Positions 1 through 8,280 of a stretch of 64,000 nucleotides of DNA are shown here, in pieces; within the stretch, counting starts at the first letter, position 1; every line of letters starts with the position of its first letter. This DNA comes from Roseomonas sp. KE2513 (GTDB lineage: Bacteria; Pseudomonadota; Alphaproteobacteria; Acetobacterales; Acetobacteraceae), in assembly GCF_016107305.1 (NCBI RefSeq), contig NZ_RCVR01000021.1:43248-107247 (forward strand). The letters are read 5' to 3'. The notes beneath the pieces were generated by a model, which did no database searches, was not told the origin of the DNA, and saw only the letters and a list, made by a program, of their open reading frames with translations. The position numbers and the translations under genes were made by a program.

Positions 1-263
1 CGGTGACCGAGAATCTATGAGAACGTGTGTTCCTCTGTAAAGACGCAATTCGGAAAATGCGGCAATGCGCATATTCGTTACGACGTTGGCACTCTTTCGC
101 TGTTGAACAGACAGGCAGGCACGTTCAGGAACGGAATCCATGTCACGCAAATGACGCCGCCGTCACGTGGAGTTCCGCCAGCTCGTCAGCCGTCGGCGCC
201 TGCATGAAGCCGTCGAGGCGCCTGAGCTACGAGAGCACTTGCGCGGACCGTCGACCCACTTGT
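1..263. other. no gene seen at the left edge
   Basis: The open frames here are short, overlap each other in several frames, lack convincing ribosome binding sites and resemble nothing I know. The stretch is less GC-rich at its left end. It may hold the missing remainder of the decayed regulator described next to it, but I see no WYL sequence. Confidence 0.4.
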
Positions 264-431
264 TCAGAGTGTGGCCCGTGCGCGCACGCCATCGCGCAGG
301 CGTTCCGCCGTGCGCCGGCCCGCGACGACGATTTCGTCAAGGGTGAGCCCCTCCGCGCTCGCCGCCATCGCTCGAGCGGCGGATAGGACGAGCGCCGCCT
401 TCTCCTGCCGCATCGTTGCCTCCGCACTCAT
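264..431 (-). pseudogene. truncated WYL-type regulator, N-terminal HTH remnant
   Basis: Reading the minus strand from the ATG at 431 gives a 55-residue peptide with the look of the N-terminal helix-turn-helix of WYL-domain repressors: an EKAALVLSAARAMAASAEG stretch, then LTLDEI and GRRTAERLRD. The intact WYL protein at 9844-10893 has the same layout (LALALAMASTREGLSLADMQ, then RRTAERLRD), so the resemblance can be checked inside this window. A short stretch between the two helices is missing, a stop follows at 264-266, and no WYL domain lies downstream. I read it as a decayed fragment; a genuine very small protein is possible but less likely. Confidence 0.5.
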
Positions 432-508
432 TCACGACGCGGGTGGACAGTACGACCGATTTTGTCGTGCCGACCCCGTATTGTCTATCGGTGCAGCGGG
501 AGGCGAGG

Positions 509-1330
509 ATGCGCGGGCGGTTGGAGAATCCAGGAGTGAGGCAAGGGGGGAGCGGTGAGGAAGGCAATCGGCTCATCGCGAGTCGGCGGCGGCACGGCAA
601 CCCCGCCCGCCGGCGATATCTCCGCGCGTTCCTGACGTGGTTCGAGGTGGTCCGGCCGGGGTTCCTCGTTACCCCTCGCGTGGTTAGACGCCGGGAGGAC
701 TCCCTGCATCTCGCCTTCGAGGGATTGACCCGGCACATCGTGGTCGAGGTCTGGGAGCGGTCTGGACCGGTCTATGGACCGCGGTCACCAGGACGGGGCC
801 GGCGGCTGATCGGCCGGGACCGCGACTACGTCTTCGCGGCCTACATCCAGCCCTGGCCCTACTCGATGATCGATAACGCCAACTGTCTGCATGGCCACAA
901 CTTTGAGTGGCCGCTGCGCGAGCGTGACGATGTCGGCCTGCTCCCACCGGGGTGGACTGGCTCTCGAAGCGCCCACCGGGAGGCGGTCTGGCGTGAGCGC
1001 CTCTTCGAGCCCTTCCTTCGCTGGGTGAACGAGGAGCTCGCGAAGGCCGACGCGGTCGTGGTGGCACGGGCGGAGAGGCATCGGTTCTGGACCATGGTGG
1101 AGGCGGAAGAGGAGGGTCCCTTGCCGAGACGGACGACGGAAGCGGGCCATGACCTCCACCACCACGCCTACCTCGCCCGCTCCGGGGACCCGCTGAGCAG
1201 CGGCAATCCTGAACTTGAGGAGACGATCGAGTACCTCGAGATCGTGGCCCTGCGTGACGGCGAAGCCTACGGGCGCGCGCGGGATGGTACCCTCGCCCGC
1301 ATCGAAGCCGTGCCCGCGGGCGCAGCCTGA
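509..1330 (+). CDS. hypothetical protein
   Basis: This is a 273-residue soluble protein of unknown family. The ATG at 509 is chosen because a GGGAGG sits a few bases before it; the frame stays open further upstream, but that part is arginine-rich and looks unlike protein. The body is rich in Trp, Arg and acidic residues, with aromatic stretches (YVFAAYIQPWPYSMIDN, then HGHNFEWPL) and a histidine cluster HDLHHHAYL near residue 215. There is no signal peptide or membrane segment. It runs in the same direction as the glycosylase-like gene that begins about 50 bases later, so the two may be co-transcribed. I cannot assign a function. Confidence 0.6.
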   Translation: MRGRLENPGVRQGGSGEEGNRLIASRRRHGNPARRRYLRAFLTWFEVVRPGFLVTPRVVRRREDSLHLAFEGLTRHIVVEVWERSGPVYGPRSPGRGRRLIGRDRDYVFAAYIQPWPYSMIDNANCLHGHNFEWPLRERDDVGLLPPGWTGSRSAHREAVWRERLFEPFLRWVNEELAKADAVVVARAERHRFWTMVEAEEEGPLPRRTTEAGHDLHHHAYLARSGDPLSSGNPELEETIEYLEIVALRDGEAYGRARDGTLARIEAVPAGAA

Positions 1331-1378
1331 GACCCGCCCGCCCAGCAGCGCCACCGCCCACAACCAGGAGACACGGTC

Positions 1379-2119
1379 CTGTACGCCCATGACGTCGCCG
1401 CGGCCTGCCGCGAAATCTACCAGGAGGCCGACGCGTTCTTCCGGACGCTTGGCCCGGAGCTTGGCGAGGCCGCCCGCCACGGCACCTCGATCCTCTACGG
1501 TCCGCCGCCGTCCGAGCCGCCGCCCATCCTCTTCGTCGGCTACCAGCCGGGCGGGACCGAAGGAGGCGAGGTGCTTCCCCCCGGGGTGGATCCCTGGCCC
1601 GCGCAAAACCAGTACACCGCGCATGGTCACTCCGCGCGGAAGGCGGACGACTTCGCCCTGGCTCGGGAACTCCGGCGCATCCTCCCGGACGAGACATATC
1701 CGGGCGTCCTCGCCTCCTGCCTCGGCGTCAACGCCATCTTCCTCCGCTCTCCGAGCAAGGCCGCCTACAAGACGGAGGTGCCGTCCGCGGTGCGCCGACA
1801 GGTAGAGCGCTTCTGCGTCGAGCGGGTCCGTCGGCTCGTCACGATTGTCCAGCCGCGGCACGTCGTCACCATCGGGCTGCTGACGCTGGAATTGTTCAAG
1901 GACACGCCCACGGAGTCCGAACCGACGGTTGAGAAAACAAAGGCGACGGAGACGGGCCGTGGCGCCCGCTGGATCAGGAGTGCCGGCACGATTGCCACCC
2001 GGGAGGCCTACGCGGTGCTGCACCTCACCGGCCCGACCGGCATGGATGCCGCCGAGCGCGAGGCGATCACGCACTTCCTGCGGTCGCTTGTGGGGCCACC
2101 GACGCCGGTGGCAGGGTAG
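1379..2119 (+). CDS. uracil-DNA-glycosylase-like family protein
   Basis: The frame encodes about 246 residues. The first part contains ILFVGYQPGG, resembling the GxxPG-type motif of the uracil-DNA glycosylase superfamily. It is followed by a region with conserved Asn (GVNAIFLRSPSKAAYK) and later by RRLVTIVQPRHVVTIGLLTLELF, like the hydrophobic strand after it in UDG-like proteins of unknown substrate. The start is uncertain: an AGGAG at 1366-1370 fits a CTG at 1379, while the next standard start (GTG, 1571) would remove the glycosylase motif. A role in base excision, or in recognising modified phage DNA, is inference only. The small gene at 2126 follows after six bases. Confidence 0.55.
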   Translation: MYAHDVAAACREIYQEADAFFRTLGPELGEAARHGTSILYGPPPSEPPPILFVGYQPGGTEGGEVLPPGVDPWPAQNQYTAHGHSARKADDFALARELRRILPDETYPGVLASCLGVNAIFLRSPSKAAYKTEVPSAVRRQVERFCVERVRRLVTIVQPRHVVTIGLLTLELFKDTPTESEPTVEKTKATETGRGARWIRSAGTIATREAYAVLHLTGPTGMDAAEREAITHFLRSLVGPPTPVAG

Positions 2120-2125
2120 CAGGCG

Positions 2126-2338
2126 ATGTCCGATCACGACGCAGCCGTCGAAACGGCGGCCGCCTACGCCGCGCACGAGGCGGAGGTGGCACTCGCCCAC
2201 CTGCTGCGGCTCCTCGGCATTTCGCAGGAACGGGGAGACCTGCCCGCCGCTGTCGCGCCCTTCGCCTCGGTCTGGGCGGCGATGACTTCCGCCACCGCGG
2301 CCGGGCACCGGACGCTCGCGCGCCATCCGAGCCGCTGA
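2126..2338 (+). CDS. small hypothetical protein
   Basis: A 70-residue, alanine-rich, probably all-helical protein starts at an ATG that follows the previous stop by six bases and is preceded by a purine-rich GCAGG. The sequence has acidic residues in the N-terminal half (SDHDAAVETAAAYAAHEAEV) and no cysteine or membrane segment. Its position suggests translation with the glycosylase-like gene. No family is recognised. Confidence 0.5.
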   Translation: MSDHDAAVETAAAYAAHEAEVALAHLLRLLGISQERGDLPAAVAPFASVWAAMTSATAAGHRTLARHPSR

Positions 2339-2438
2339 GGTTCCCGAATGGCGCCAAAACCAAGGTTGCTATCCCAGCCCTGGAGCAAGCTGAAGAGCCG
2401 TCACGGATGGCGCGCCACCCACCTGGAGGGTCCCTCGA

Positions 2439-2813
2439 ATGGACGCGTCCTTCCCTCGTATCGGCCTTTTCTGGGTCACTCCCGATGCCGCTGGCGTCTG
2501 GGGTGTTCGGGACACGTCCCGCCCCGCACTGGAGGTGCCGGAGATCGGCGGCTTCCGCACGCTCGACGATGGCCACGTGGACGTCTGGCCTCGCTTCGGC
2601 CGTGGCCTCTCTCCGGACTACGACACCTACCCACGTGGGCGAGTGAACTGGCGCTTGGAGGACGACCGCTTCCTCCTGCTTCTCGATCCCGTGCTGCTCC
2701 GCGGTGGCTGGGTCGCGCACCTCTTGGTCCGCTTCGCCCTGCCAAACGACCAAACGCTGATCCTGACCGATACGCACTACCGCTCCCGCTGTCACCCTCC
2801 ACAACCGTCCTGA
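2439..2813 (+). CDS. hypothetical protein
   Basis: This 124-residue protein has a balanced, globular composition and no membrane segment. Recognisable patches are RIGLFWVTPDAAGVWGV at the N-terminus, PRGRVNW in the middle, a hydrophobic FLLLLDP strand and a C-terminal DTHYRSR. Spacing of hydrophobic residues suggests a beta-rich fold. It closes the short plus-strand gene set that starts at 509 and converges on the large nuclease-helicase gene. I do not recognise the family. Confidence 0.5.
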   Translation: MDASFPRIGLFWVTPDAAGVWGVRDTSRPALEVPEIGGFRTLDDGHVDVWPRFGRGLSPDYDTYPRGRVNWRLEDDRFLLLLDPVLLRGGWVAHLLVRFALPNDQTLILTDTHYRSRCHPPQPS

Positions 2814-2935
2814 GCGGTGCGCACGGGCTTCGCGGATCGACATGCCTGGCTAGGAGGCCTGAAGCGGCCCTACTGTTCTCAGCCTCCGGAACTCCCTGCG
2901 AAAGCCATCACCGGTATCTTACGATCTGCTGCTTG

Positions 2936-5900
2936 TTAGCCCGCGGCATGGGCGTGACACAGCGTGTTAACCAACCTGAGATCCTCGACCGTGGCGCACG
3001 GCACCTCGAGCAGCTTGGGACTGGCCAGCACGACGGCGAGGCAGTGGGCACGCGACACGGCCACGTTCAACCGCTCGCGATTGAACAGGAAGGAGATGCC
3101 GCGCGGGATGTCCTCGGCAGCCGAGGTCGCCATAGAGACCAGCACCACGGCTGCCTCCTGGCCCTGGAACCTGTCCACCGTGCCCACGCGCGCCCCCGCC
3201 GGCAACGCGCTCCGAAGCGCGTTCACCTGCACGTTCCAGGGCGCCACCACCAGCACATCCTCCGCCGTCATCGGGCGCTTATTGCCGTGGCGGTCGCACC
3301 AGTGCTGGCGCATCAGGTCGTGCCAGATCGCGCTGACCTCGGCGACCTCCTCATCGGAGCGCTGTGAGCAACCCTCGTGCATGACCTCGCGGAACCTGAG
3401 GCCGTATGGCGCCAGGGAGGGGTGAAAGTCGCGGCCAAGCAGCAGCGTCTGTTGGCTGCAGGAGGCATGTGCCGTCAGGCCGCCGTCGTAGATCGCCTCT
3501 GACACCCAGGAACAGAGATCCGGGTGCATGCGGTAGCTTTCACCCAGAAAGATGCCCCGCTCGGGCGGCACCACGGCCGCGCCCTGCAGCAGGTACTCGA
3601 GCACGCTCGTGCCGCTATCGCCGGGATGGCTGCCCTGGATGGGCTGGCCGAGCTGCATCTGATCGCCGACCAGGACCAGACTGCGCGCTGCCGTGCCTGC
3701 CGCAACGAGGTTCGCGAGCGAGACCTGTCCTGCCTCGTCGATGAAGAGCAGGTCGACCAGGCCTTCATTCTCCTGGCGTGCGAAGAGCCAGGCAGTGCCA
3801 GCGATCAGCTGAAAGTTAGCTGGCACCTCGTTGTCGAAGATGTCCGTGATCATGGTGCCGGCAACGTGGTTGTCCACGCTGTCGCGATCCGACTTCTTGT
3901 AGCCACGGATGGTGACGCCCGCTTCCTTCGCCGCAGCCTCCACTCCGCGCAGCAGATTGACGATGGCCTTGTGCGAAAGCGCCGAGACGCCAACCCGCAG
4001 CCCGCGCTGGATCGCGTTCAGGATCATGCGGCTCGCCGTCCAGGTCTTGCCGGTACCGGGCGGGCCCTGCACGAAGAGATGGCTCCCAACGAGGTCACGA
4101 CAGGCTGCCACAGCTGCCCCGAGCGTCGTCTCGCCGGAGCGGCGGATCGGCTCGCCCGGCTTGCGTCCAGAGAGGCGCGGTGGGTCGCGCCGTAGCAGCG
4201 CCGCCAGTGCCGGGAAGCGCTCCTCCCCCGCTGCCACGCTGTCCGCGAAGCGGCGCACCGCATCCCGCAGCACCCCGTCATTGATCGGCCCACCGGGCGC
4301 GATGGATAAGCGGTCCGGCAGCGGCTCCTTGTCCTTGCCGCGCTTGAGCACGACACGGCGGGTCTTCTCGTCAAGCTGGTCGATGGCCAGGGGCTGCAGC
4401 GTCGCCGCATCCAGGGCACCTGAACCGGCCCGCAGCTTGGTGTCCTGCCTCGGGAAGCGGTACTCACGCCCGATCGAACGCTTGATCGGGAATGGCTCCC
4501 CAACCGCCTCCAGGCCGCCGAGGCAATCGGCGTCCTCGGTCAGTTCCTCCGCGTCGCGGTTCTGCCGGTCGAACATGGCCCACCAGGCCGGCTTCTGCTC
4601 GCGGCGGTGGAAGGACGCGAGGTGCGCCACCAACTCCCGGAAGGGCCGTTCGCCTTCAGGTGCGCCCTCCACCAGCCGTTCCCGGATTGCCTCGGCGCCG
4701 GCCTCCTCTGCCTCGCGACGGGCCTTCCGGTCGGGATCCTCATCTTCCTGGACCCCCTCGACCCAGGGCAGGTCCTGCGGCCGAAGGGAGATCAGCCAGT
4801 CACGCAGCTCGCGGGTGGAGACGCAGTCATCGCGGTTATAAACCTCGATGCCATCGAGGATTGCCTGGTCGCGCACCTCCAGCCAGCGCTCAAAAGCGAC
4901 GATGCTGTCCCCGGCAGTCCCCACAGCGCCGTCCCGGGCCGGGCGGTAGAAGCGCTCGACGTTCTTAAGGGAGTAGCGGGGCTCGCTGATTCGCAGGCCC
5001 TCGCGCACCACCACGTAGAGATCGACGAAGCGCCGCTCCCGCAGCATGCCGTCGAGCACGGCTTCCCGCGTGGCGTGGCGCTGGGCCAGGCGCTTCAGCG
5101 CGGTCGTCTCGTAGTGGTTGTAGTGGTAGATCCGCGCCGCAGGGTTGGCGGCCATGACCGCAGCGGCATGGTCGATGAAGGCCTCGAAAGCACGTTTCTC
5201 CTCGGCGGCATCAAGCGCCCAGAAGGCCCGGAAGCCCTCCGGCCCCTCGACGCCGAACAGGTACTCGAGGCCACCATCCGGGTAGAGCGGGTCGCCCTCC
5301 ATATCGAAGAACAGATCCTGCGGGTCCGGCCTGGGCAGCCGGGCAAGGCCGCGCCCAGGCCCTGGATCAAGCAGCACGCAGCGGCGCGCCTCGGGGTCAT
5401 CACGCACCTCATGCTGTAGAGCCGCCTGCTCGCGCAGTCGTTCCAGCACCTCCGGCGCAATGCCGGGCACCCTGGTCTCCGGGGGCAGCGCCGCAAGGGC
5501 GGCCAAGGTATCCACCCCGGTCTCCCGCAAGCTGGCGATCTGCGATGTCCGGATATTGGCAACCCGATAGAGGTGGTCCTCCTCCTCCCATTCGGTGTCG
5601 CAGCGCTCCTGCCAACCGCACTCGCCACAGGCGGCACATGGCTCGGCGGCCGTAGCTGGACCAGGGTCGTCAGGACCGCCGCGGGCGATAGCGGCCTCAA
5701 GCCGCCGCATGGCGTGGCGGACATAGTACCGGTAGTCGCCAACCCGCAGCGTTGCCACCTTGCCATCGCCGAGCACCACCCGCAATGCGGGTGGGTCCGC
5801 ACCCTGCACCAGCGCCACAAGCTCGGCGTAAAGGGCAAGCTGCACCGCGAACTTCGCCTTGAGGCTGCGAGCAAGCTTTGTGTCCTGCACCTCATAGGAC

Positions 5901-6286
5901 CAAGCGCCGAGCGCGGACCCCTGCTCCACCCGCACCAGGAAGTCGGTATAACCGTGCCAGGCGCCGCCATCGGCCAGCACGCCCTGGAAGATCAGTTCGG
6001 CACCACGGCGCATCGCCGCTTCCGTCAGGCGCAGGCCCTTGGCGAGACCGCGGTCGCTGAGCCAGACCACCTCACCCGCCGCCCCGGCGCGTAACGCCTC
6101 AAAGTAGCGTCGCTCATGGTCATCGCCACGGCGCTGGATAAGCTCCTGGCCCTCGTCAGCCGTGGCTGGCTGGAGCGCCTCGCCAAGGATGCTGCGGCGG
6201 AAGTCGAGCGAGCTCGCATGCCGGCAGCCAAGGAAAACATTCAGGTCGCTGGCTGAGAGCAGCACCTTCTGATCGTTCAGACGCAT
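2936..6286 (-). CDS. TM0106-type RecB-like nuclease fused to superfamily 1 helicase
   Basis: A protein of about 1116 residues. The start is set at the ATG at 6286 (MRLNDQKVLLSASDLNVFLG), because the upstream extension to 6499 does not resemble the family. The N-terminal third matches the TM0106 class of RecB-like nucleases, with a Cys cluster CAACGECGWQERC as in Fe-S or zinc-bearing RecB-type nucleases. It is followed by an RNase H-like part with DLFFDMEGDP and NRDDCVSTREL (DEDD-like acids). The C-terminal half is an SF1 helicase of the Dna2/UPF1 type: Walker A GPPGTGKT (about residue 739), Walker B DEAGQ, GDQMQLGQP, TVDRFQGQEA and NVAVSRAH. It could process DNA ends during repair or degrade invading DNA; the neighbours favour defence, but that is inference. 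Confidence 0.85.
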   Translation of the reverse strand: MRLNDQKVLLSASDLNVFLGCRHASSLDFRRSILGEALQPATADEGQELIQRRGDDHERRYFEALRAGAAGEVVWLSDRGLAKGLRLTEAAMRRGAELIFQGVLADGGAWHGYTDFLVRVEQGSALGAWSYEVQDTKLARSLKAKFAVQLALYAELVALVQGADPPALRVVLGDGKVATLRVGDYRYYVRHAMRRLEAAIARGGPDDPGPATAAEPCAACGECGWQERCDTEWEEEDHLYRVANIRTSQIASLRETGVDTLAALAALPPETRVPGIAPEVLERLREQAALQHEVRDDPEARRCVLLDPGPGRGLARLPRPDPQDLFFDMEGDPLYPDGGLEYLFGVEGPEGFRAFWALDAAEEKRAFEAFIDHAAAVMAANPAARIYHYNHYETTALKRLAQRHATREAVLDGMLRERRFVDLYVVVREGLRISEPRYSLKNVERFYRPARDGAVGTAGDSIVAFERWLEVRDQAILDGIEVYNRDDCVSTRELRDWLISLRPQDLPWVEGVQEDEDPDRKARREAEEAGAEAIRERLVEGAPEGERPFRELVAHLASFHRREQKPAWWAMFDRQNRDAEELTEDADCLGGLEAVGEPFPIKRSIGREYRFPRQDTKLRAGSGALDAATLQPLAIDQLDEKTRRVVLKRGKDKEPLPDRLSIAPGGPINDGVLRDAVRRFADSVAAGEERFPALAALLRRDPPRLSGRKPGEPIRRSGETTLGAAVAACRDLVGSHLFVQGPPGTGKTWTASRMILNAIQRGLRVGVSALSHKAIVNLLRGVEAAAKEAGVTIRGYKKSDRDSVDNHVAGTMITDIFDNEVPANFQLIAGTAWLFARQENEGLVDLLFIDEAGQVSLANLVAAGTAARSLVLVGDQMQLGQPIQGSHPGDSGTSVLEYLLQGAAVVPPERGIFLGESYRMHPDLCSWVSEAIYDGGLTAHASCSQQTLLLGRDFHPSLAPYGLRFREVMHEGCSQRSDEEVAEVSAIWHDLMRQHWCDRHGNKRPMTAEDVLVVAPWNVQVNALRSALPAGARVGTVDRFQGQEAAVVLVSMATSAAEDIPRGISFLFNRERLNVAVSRAHCLAVVLASPKLLEVPCATVEDLRLVNTLCHAHAAG

Positions 6287-6559
6287 ACCCTGGCAGCACC
6301 CGCTTCGGATCTTCCGGGTCCACCTATACCACTGATGTCGCTCAAGGAACGAGATTTTGCCTGCCGCAAGCGGCTTTCTGGCCGACGACGGGGGCGCGAA
6401 GAGGGCGCGTTCCAGGCAGAAGGCCGGTTGGCCCGATGCACGCCAGAGCCTGGACGTCACCGGCATGAGCATGGCTTTTGTACGGTACAGGATCCCCATT
6501 ACGTCCGAATCTGGCGTACTCGCCCGCCATACTTCCTCCAGTGCTCATGGAGGACGCCC

Positions 6560-6880
6560 GTGCTGCAATCTCAACAACTGTTTGGTTCCAGCGCCAACCA
6601 CGCCCTGCTGACGCAGCACGCCGCCCGGCGGGCGGCAGAGCGATCCCTGCCCGCAGATGTTCTGGAATGGCTGCTCGATCTCGGTGCGCGTGTGCCCGCC
6701 GGCCACGGTGCTGAACTCGTCCGCTTCGACCGCCGGGCCCGCGCCAGCCTTGCCTCCTATCTCGGCCGGCAGGCTTACAGGGACATCGAGTCAAAGCTCG
6801 CAAAGACCTACGCGATCGTCGGTGCCGACGGTGCTGTCATCACAGTGGGCCACCGGACGCGCCGCCTGCCTCGCCGTTGA
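6560..6880 (+). CDS. DUF4258-like small protein
   Basis: About 106 residues from a GTG at 6560 with GGAGG eight bases upstream. The frame is open further upstream, but that part overlaps the start of the divergent helicase gene. The sequence has TQHAARRAAERSLPADVLEWLLDLG followed by a strand-rich half ending AYAIVGADGAVITVGHRTRR. This is the H..R...R plus late beta-strand pattern of DUF4258-like proteins, some of which are toxin-related. The match is by eye, so the family call is tentative. It begins a short plus-strand series disrupted downstream by an IS630 element. Confidence 0.55.
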   Translation: MLQSQQLFGSSANHALLTQHAARRAAERSLPADVLEWLLDLGARVPAGHGAELVRFDRRARASLASYLGRQAYRDIESKLAKTYAIVGADGAVITVGHRTRRLPRR

Positions 6881-6913
6881 TTGCCCCGTCAATACGCACC
6901 GAGGAGATTGCCC

Positions 6914-7135
6914 ATGACATTCAGTTTGTCTGACAGTCTGTCCCCACGCCTCACGCGCAATATTGGCCACCGCTTCAGCGCCTTGTCCGCGACCAATCCC
7001 GACTTGAGCAAAGCAGTCACGGCAACCGCGGTGCGCTGGCTGATGGATGACCCGTCCCGCACGACCTCCGACGCCCGCGGACGTCTCCGCCTCGCCCGCA
7101 CCGTATCAACTCATACCAACCGCCTCAGACTTTGA
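6914..7135 (+). CDS. small hypothetical protein with 3' end altered by IS630
   Basis: A GAGGAGA at 6900-6906 precedes the ATG at 6914. The peptide (about 73 residues) has Ser/Thr/Arg-rich composition (TFSLSDSLSPRLTRNIGHRF). It has no recognised domain. Its last residues are encoded by the end of the IS630 element: removing the element and keeping one TA gives a slightly different tail ending just past the start of the gene at 8281. The insertion therefore changed the C-terminus. The gene may or may not still be functional. Confidence 0.45.
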   Translation: MTFSLSDSLSPRLTRNIGHRFSALSATNPDLSKAVTATAVRWLMDDPSRTTSDARGRLRLARTVSTHTNRLRL

Positions 7136-7682
7136 CCTGTGCCCAGGAGCGACGGGTGATGGAGGCAATCTGCTCGGGCGTGCTCATCAGGTTGGACCAG
7201 GCATGGCAGCAGGCATCGACGATGGCGTCGTAGCTGTCCCAGACGCGGTGGCTGAGCAGGTTCTGGCGCAGGAACTCCCAGACGTTCTCGACCGGGTTCA
7301 ACTCGGGTGCGTAGCGCGGCAGCGGCAGCAAGCTGATGTTCTCGGGCAGGTGCAATCTGGGTGAGGTGTGCCAGCCCGCGCCGTCGAGCACGAGGACAGC
7401 GTGTGCGCCGTGGGCCACGCAGCGGCTGATCTCGGCCAGGTGGATGTTCATCGCCTCCACGTTGACCTCAGGCAGCACGACAGCGGCGCCGACGGCGCGC
7501 TCGGGGCAGACCGCACCGAAGATCCAGGCCCAGGTATAGCGGTGATCACGCACGGCACGCGGGCGCGTGCCCCGTCTGGCCCAGACCCGTGTCAGCGTGC
7601 CCTGCTGGCCGACACGCGCTTCGTCCATGAACCAGATCTCAAGGGGCGTGCCGGGGGCGACCTCGCCGACAGCCTCCTTCAC
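7125..7682 (-). CDS. IS630 transposase, catalytic part (orfB)
   Basis: 185 residues carrying the DDE catalytic core: first Asp in WFMDEARVG, second in VLVLDGAGWH, and Glu in PELNPVENVWEF. This is the classical IS630 spacing and the NPVENVW box. The frame lies -1 relative to orfA; the two overlap around a run of six G (minus strand, 7696-7701), a plausible slippery site giving one fused transposase of about 360 residues. The internal start is probably not used alone. The DDE residues are intact. Confidence 0.85.
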   Translation of the reverse strand: MKEAVGEVAPGTPLEIWFMDEARVGQQGTLTRVWARRGTRPRAVRDHRYTWAWIFGAVCPERAVGAAVVLPEVNVEAMNIHLAEISRCVAHGAHAVLVLDGAGWHTSPRLHLPENISLLPLPRYAPELNPVENVWEFLRQNLLSHRVWDSYDAIVDACCHAWSNLMSTPEQIASITRRSWAQVKV

Positions 7683-8224
7683 CCGATCAGCAAAGCCCCC
7701 CTAAAAGCCGCCTGCGCGGCGGGGTCGCTCTGCGGGTGCTGTGGCCGCACGGACAGGCGGCGGAAGCGCAGCTTGGTCAGAAGCTTGCCCACCGTGCGCT
7801 CGTGCAGACTGACCCGGAACTCGTCTCTGATCCGCTCCTGCAGGTCACGGCAGCGCCAGCGCACAACGCCGTCCCGCTCCAGGTCCGGTCCTTCCTCCAC
7901 CCAGCGGGCGACCAGGGTCTCCTGCTCGCTCGAGAGCCGTGGCGTCGGACCCGGGGCACGGCGGTTCACCAGCCCGGCAAGCCCTTCATCGTTGTAGCGG
8001 TGCACCCAGTCGCGCAGCGTCTGACGGTCCATGCCGCAACTCCCAGCTGCGTCCTCGCGGGAGGCCCCCTCCAGCACCAGGGCGATCGCCAGCATCCGAC
8101 GTGACGCATTCGCACCACGGCTCCGCGCCGCTGATCTCCTGAGTTCCGCCGCCGAAAGATCCTGCCGCGTGATTGCCAGCGTCACCTCAGCCTCCCGAAC
8201 CAACTGTCGAAAGGAGCGAATCAC
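7679..8224 (-). CDS. IS630 transposase, DNA-binding part (orfA)
   Basis: 181 residues with a Homeodomain-like helix-turn-helix of IS630 elements: ALVLEGASREDAAGSCGMDR, QTLRDWVHRYNDEGLAGL, then the RRAPGPTPRLS linker and a second winged segment (LHERTVGKLLTKLRFRRLS). It binds the terminal inverted repeats. It ends just after the G6 run that would allow a -1 shift into the catalytic frame, the usual way IS630 transposases are expressed. Confidence 0.85.
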   Translation of the reverse strand: MIRSFRQLVREAEVTLAITRQDLSAAELRRSAARSRGANASRRMLAIALVLEGASREDAAGSCGMDRQTLRDWVHRYNDEGLAGLVNRRAPGPTPRLSSEQETLVARWVEEGPDLERDGVVRWRCRDLQERIRDEFRVSLHERTVGKLLTKLRFRRLSVRPQHPQSDPAAQAAFRGALLIG

Positions 8225-8280
8225 ACCCGTGGCGCTGGTGGGATCACATCCGAGTCAGCGGTCAAGGCGGTTGGTATCAG

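Larger units (their letters stand above)
7114..8276. mobile_element. IS630-family insertion sequence
   Basis: The element carries two overlapping transposase frames on the minus strand. Its ends show an inverted repeat: TACCAACCGCCT at 7114-7125 and its complement at 8265-8276. Both ends start with TA, as expected for IS630-type transposition into a TA target. The total length of about 1.16 kb fits the family. It sits between the small gene at 6914 and the gene at 8281 and alters the 3' end of the former. Confidence 0.8.

Noticed and set aside
785..2326. 513-residue minus-strand frame across the left genes
   Set aside because: It spans three plus-strand genes in another frame, has no family resemblance, and is the usual GC-rich shadow.
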